Positions 5,606-6,431 of a stretch of 6,431 nucleotides of DNA are shown here, one piece after another; positions within the stretch are counted from its first letter, which is position 1; every line of letters starts with the position of its first letter. Source of the DNA: Flavobacterium sp. (lineage in GTDB: Bacteria > Bacteroidota > Bacteroidia > Flavobacteriales > Flavobacteriaceae); assembly GCA_030151565.1 (NCBI GenBank), contig JASLDM010000062.1, positions 1 through 6,431 of the forward strand, written 5' to 3'. The position numbers were made by a program, and so were the translations under genes. The notes beneath the pieces are model-generated. The model saw only the letters and a list, made by a program, of their open reading frames with translations. It did not search any database and was not told where the DNA came from.

Positions 5606-6431
5606 ATGAAAAAAGTACTACACCTAGACAGTAATCACCCGCTACTAATTGAGAACTTAGTTGAAATGGGGTATCAAAATATTGAGGACTATACCTCAAC
5701 TAAAGAAGAAATCGAAAAAAACATTGCTAACTACGAAGGTATCATCATTCGCAGTCGTTTTAAAATAGACGCTTCTTTCCTAGAAAAAGCAACAAACCTA
5801 AAATTTATAGGTCGCGTAGGAGCTGGATTAGAAAATATAGATTGTGAGTTTGCTGCAAAAAAAGGAATTGCGCTAATCGCTGCACCAGAAGGCAATAGAA
5901 CTGCAGTAGGAGAACAAGCCATAGGTATGCTATTGGCACTGATGAACAAACTCCTATTGGTAGATCAGGAAGTACGTCAAGGAATATGGATACGTGAAGG
6001 AAATCGAGGCCACGAAATTGAAGGGAAAACGGTAGGTATTATTGGATATGGAAATATGGGAAATGCTTTTGCTAAACGCCTTCAAGGATTTGATTGTAAA
6101 GTAATTTGTTATGACATTAAAGAAAATGTTGGGAACGCGTATGCTGAACAAGTAAGTCTAAATGAATTTCAAAGGCAGGCGGACATCGTGAGCTTACATA
6201 CTCCACAAACCTCTGCTACAGAACATTTGATTGATGCTGATTTTATTGCTGCTTTTGCCAAACCCTTTTGGTTTATCAATACAGCTAGAGGAAAATCAGT
6301 AGATACTCAAGCTTTAGTAGCTGCATTAGACAGCGGTAAAATCATTGGTGCTGGATTGGACGTGTTGGAATATGAGAAAAGCTCCTTTGAAAACATGTTT
6401 TCAGATCAAAAACTTCCTGAACCATTACAAC
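5606..6431 (+). CDS. D-2-hydroxyacid dehydrogenase, phosphoglycerate dehydrogenase-like (partial, 3' end cut by the window)
   Basis: 275 codons are visible, starting MKKVLHLDSNHPLL at the ATG at 5606; the frame is still open at the window edge. It belongs to the NAD-dependent D-isomer-specific 2-hydroxyacid dehydrogenase family (D-3-phosphoglycerate dehydrogenase, glyoxylate/hydroxypyruvate reductase and relatives). IIIRSRFKID (46-55) and GRVGAGLENID (69-79) form the substrate-domain signatures. The nucleotide-binding motif is VGIIGYGNMG (143-152, GxGxxG), with Asp170 at the position that binds the adenosine ribose and so favours NAD over NADP. NTARGKSVD (225-233) carries the catalytic Arg228. 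GLDVLEYE (250-257) contains the region of the catalytic Glu. The catalytic His lies in the roughly 35-45 residues expected beyond the edge. No ACT domain can be judged. It could be the serine-pathway SerA or a paralogue of unknown substrate; no serC is adjacent in the window, so I leave the symbol blank. A terminator lies just upstream and no clear promoter is seen. Confidence 0.92.
   Translation, partial: MKKVLHLDSNHPLLIENLVEMGYQNIEDYTSTKEEIEKNIANYEGIIIRSRFKIDASFLEKATNLKFIGRVGAGLENIDCEFAAKKGIALIAAPEGNRTAVGEQAIGMLLALMNKLLLVDQEVRQGIWIREGNRGHEIEGKTVGIIGYGNMGNAFAKRLQGFDCKVICYDIKENVGNAYAEQVSLNEFQRQADIVSLHTPQTSATEHLIDADFIAAFAKPFWFINTARGKSVDTQALVAALDSGKIIGAGLDVLEYEKSSFENMFSDQKLPEPLQ

Noticed and set aside
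5731..6151. Two minus-strand ORFs (5731-5949 and 5954-6151)
   Set aside because: Both are antisense to the dehydrogenase frame, which is clearly coding by its NAD-binding and catalytic motifs.

Overview
The window looks like ordinary core chromosome from a member of the Flavobacteriaceae (Bacteroidota; Flavobacterium/Myroides-like, genus not fixed). The grounds are low G+C, no Shine-Dalgarno sequences before the genes, promoter boxes of the Bacteroidota type (TAnnTTTG), a DUF4286 gene (a family I know mainly from Bacteroidota), and protein features typical of the phylum, such as the NFPY variant of the RsmA catalytic motif. All genes are intact apart from the last, which runs off the right edge. 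I see no mobile element, CRISPR array, tRNA, rRNA or defence system.

Layout. Positions 47-1393 (minus) hold rseP, a membrane-embedded site-2 zinc protease with two PDZ domains. A 319-base divergent intergenic region (1394-1712) separates it from serS (1713-2984, plus), seryl-tRNA synthetase. It carries a promoter candidate for each flanking gene and an unexplained, less AT-rich core. A strong intrinsic terminator (3011-3049) closes serS. Next is a tight three-gene plus-strand unit: a small DUF4286 protein (3114-3425), rsmA/ksgA (3436-4215; 16S rRNA dimethyltransferase) and mgtE (4205-5557; Mg2+ channel/transporter). The gaps are 10 bases and then an 11-base overlap. A second intrinsic terminator (5564-5593) closes this unit. 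Only 12 bases beyond it starts a D-2-hydroxyacid dehydrogenase related to phosphoglycerate dehydrogenase (5606 to the window end, partial).

How the genes relate. serS and rsmA both serve translation (tRNA charging and small-subunit maturation). mgtE supplies Mg2+, which ribosomes need in quantity, so its translational coupling to rsmA makes physiological sense, though a regulatory link is inference. rseP (envelope proteolysis) and the dehydrogenase (NAD-linked metabolism) appear to be separate transcription units.

I found no convincing new system. The items most worth checking are the intergenic core at about 1464-1620, the true start and possibly leaderless mRNA of the DUF4286 gene, the rsmA-mgtE overlap, and the terminator lying almost against the dehydrogenase start.
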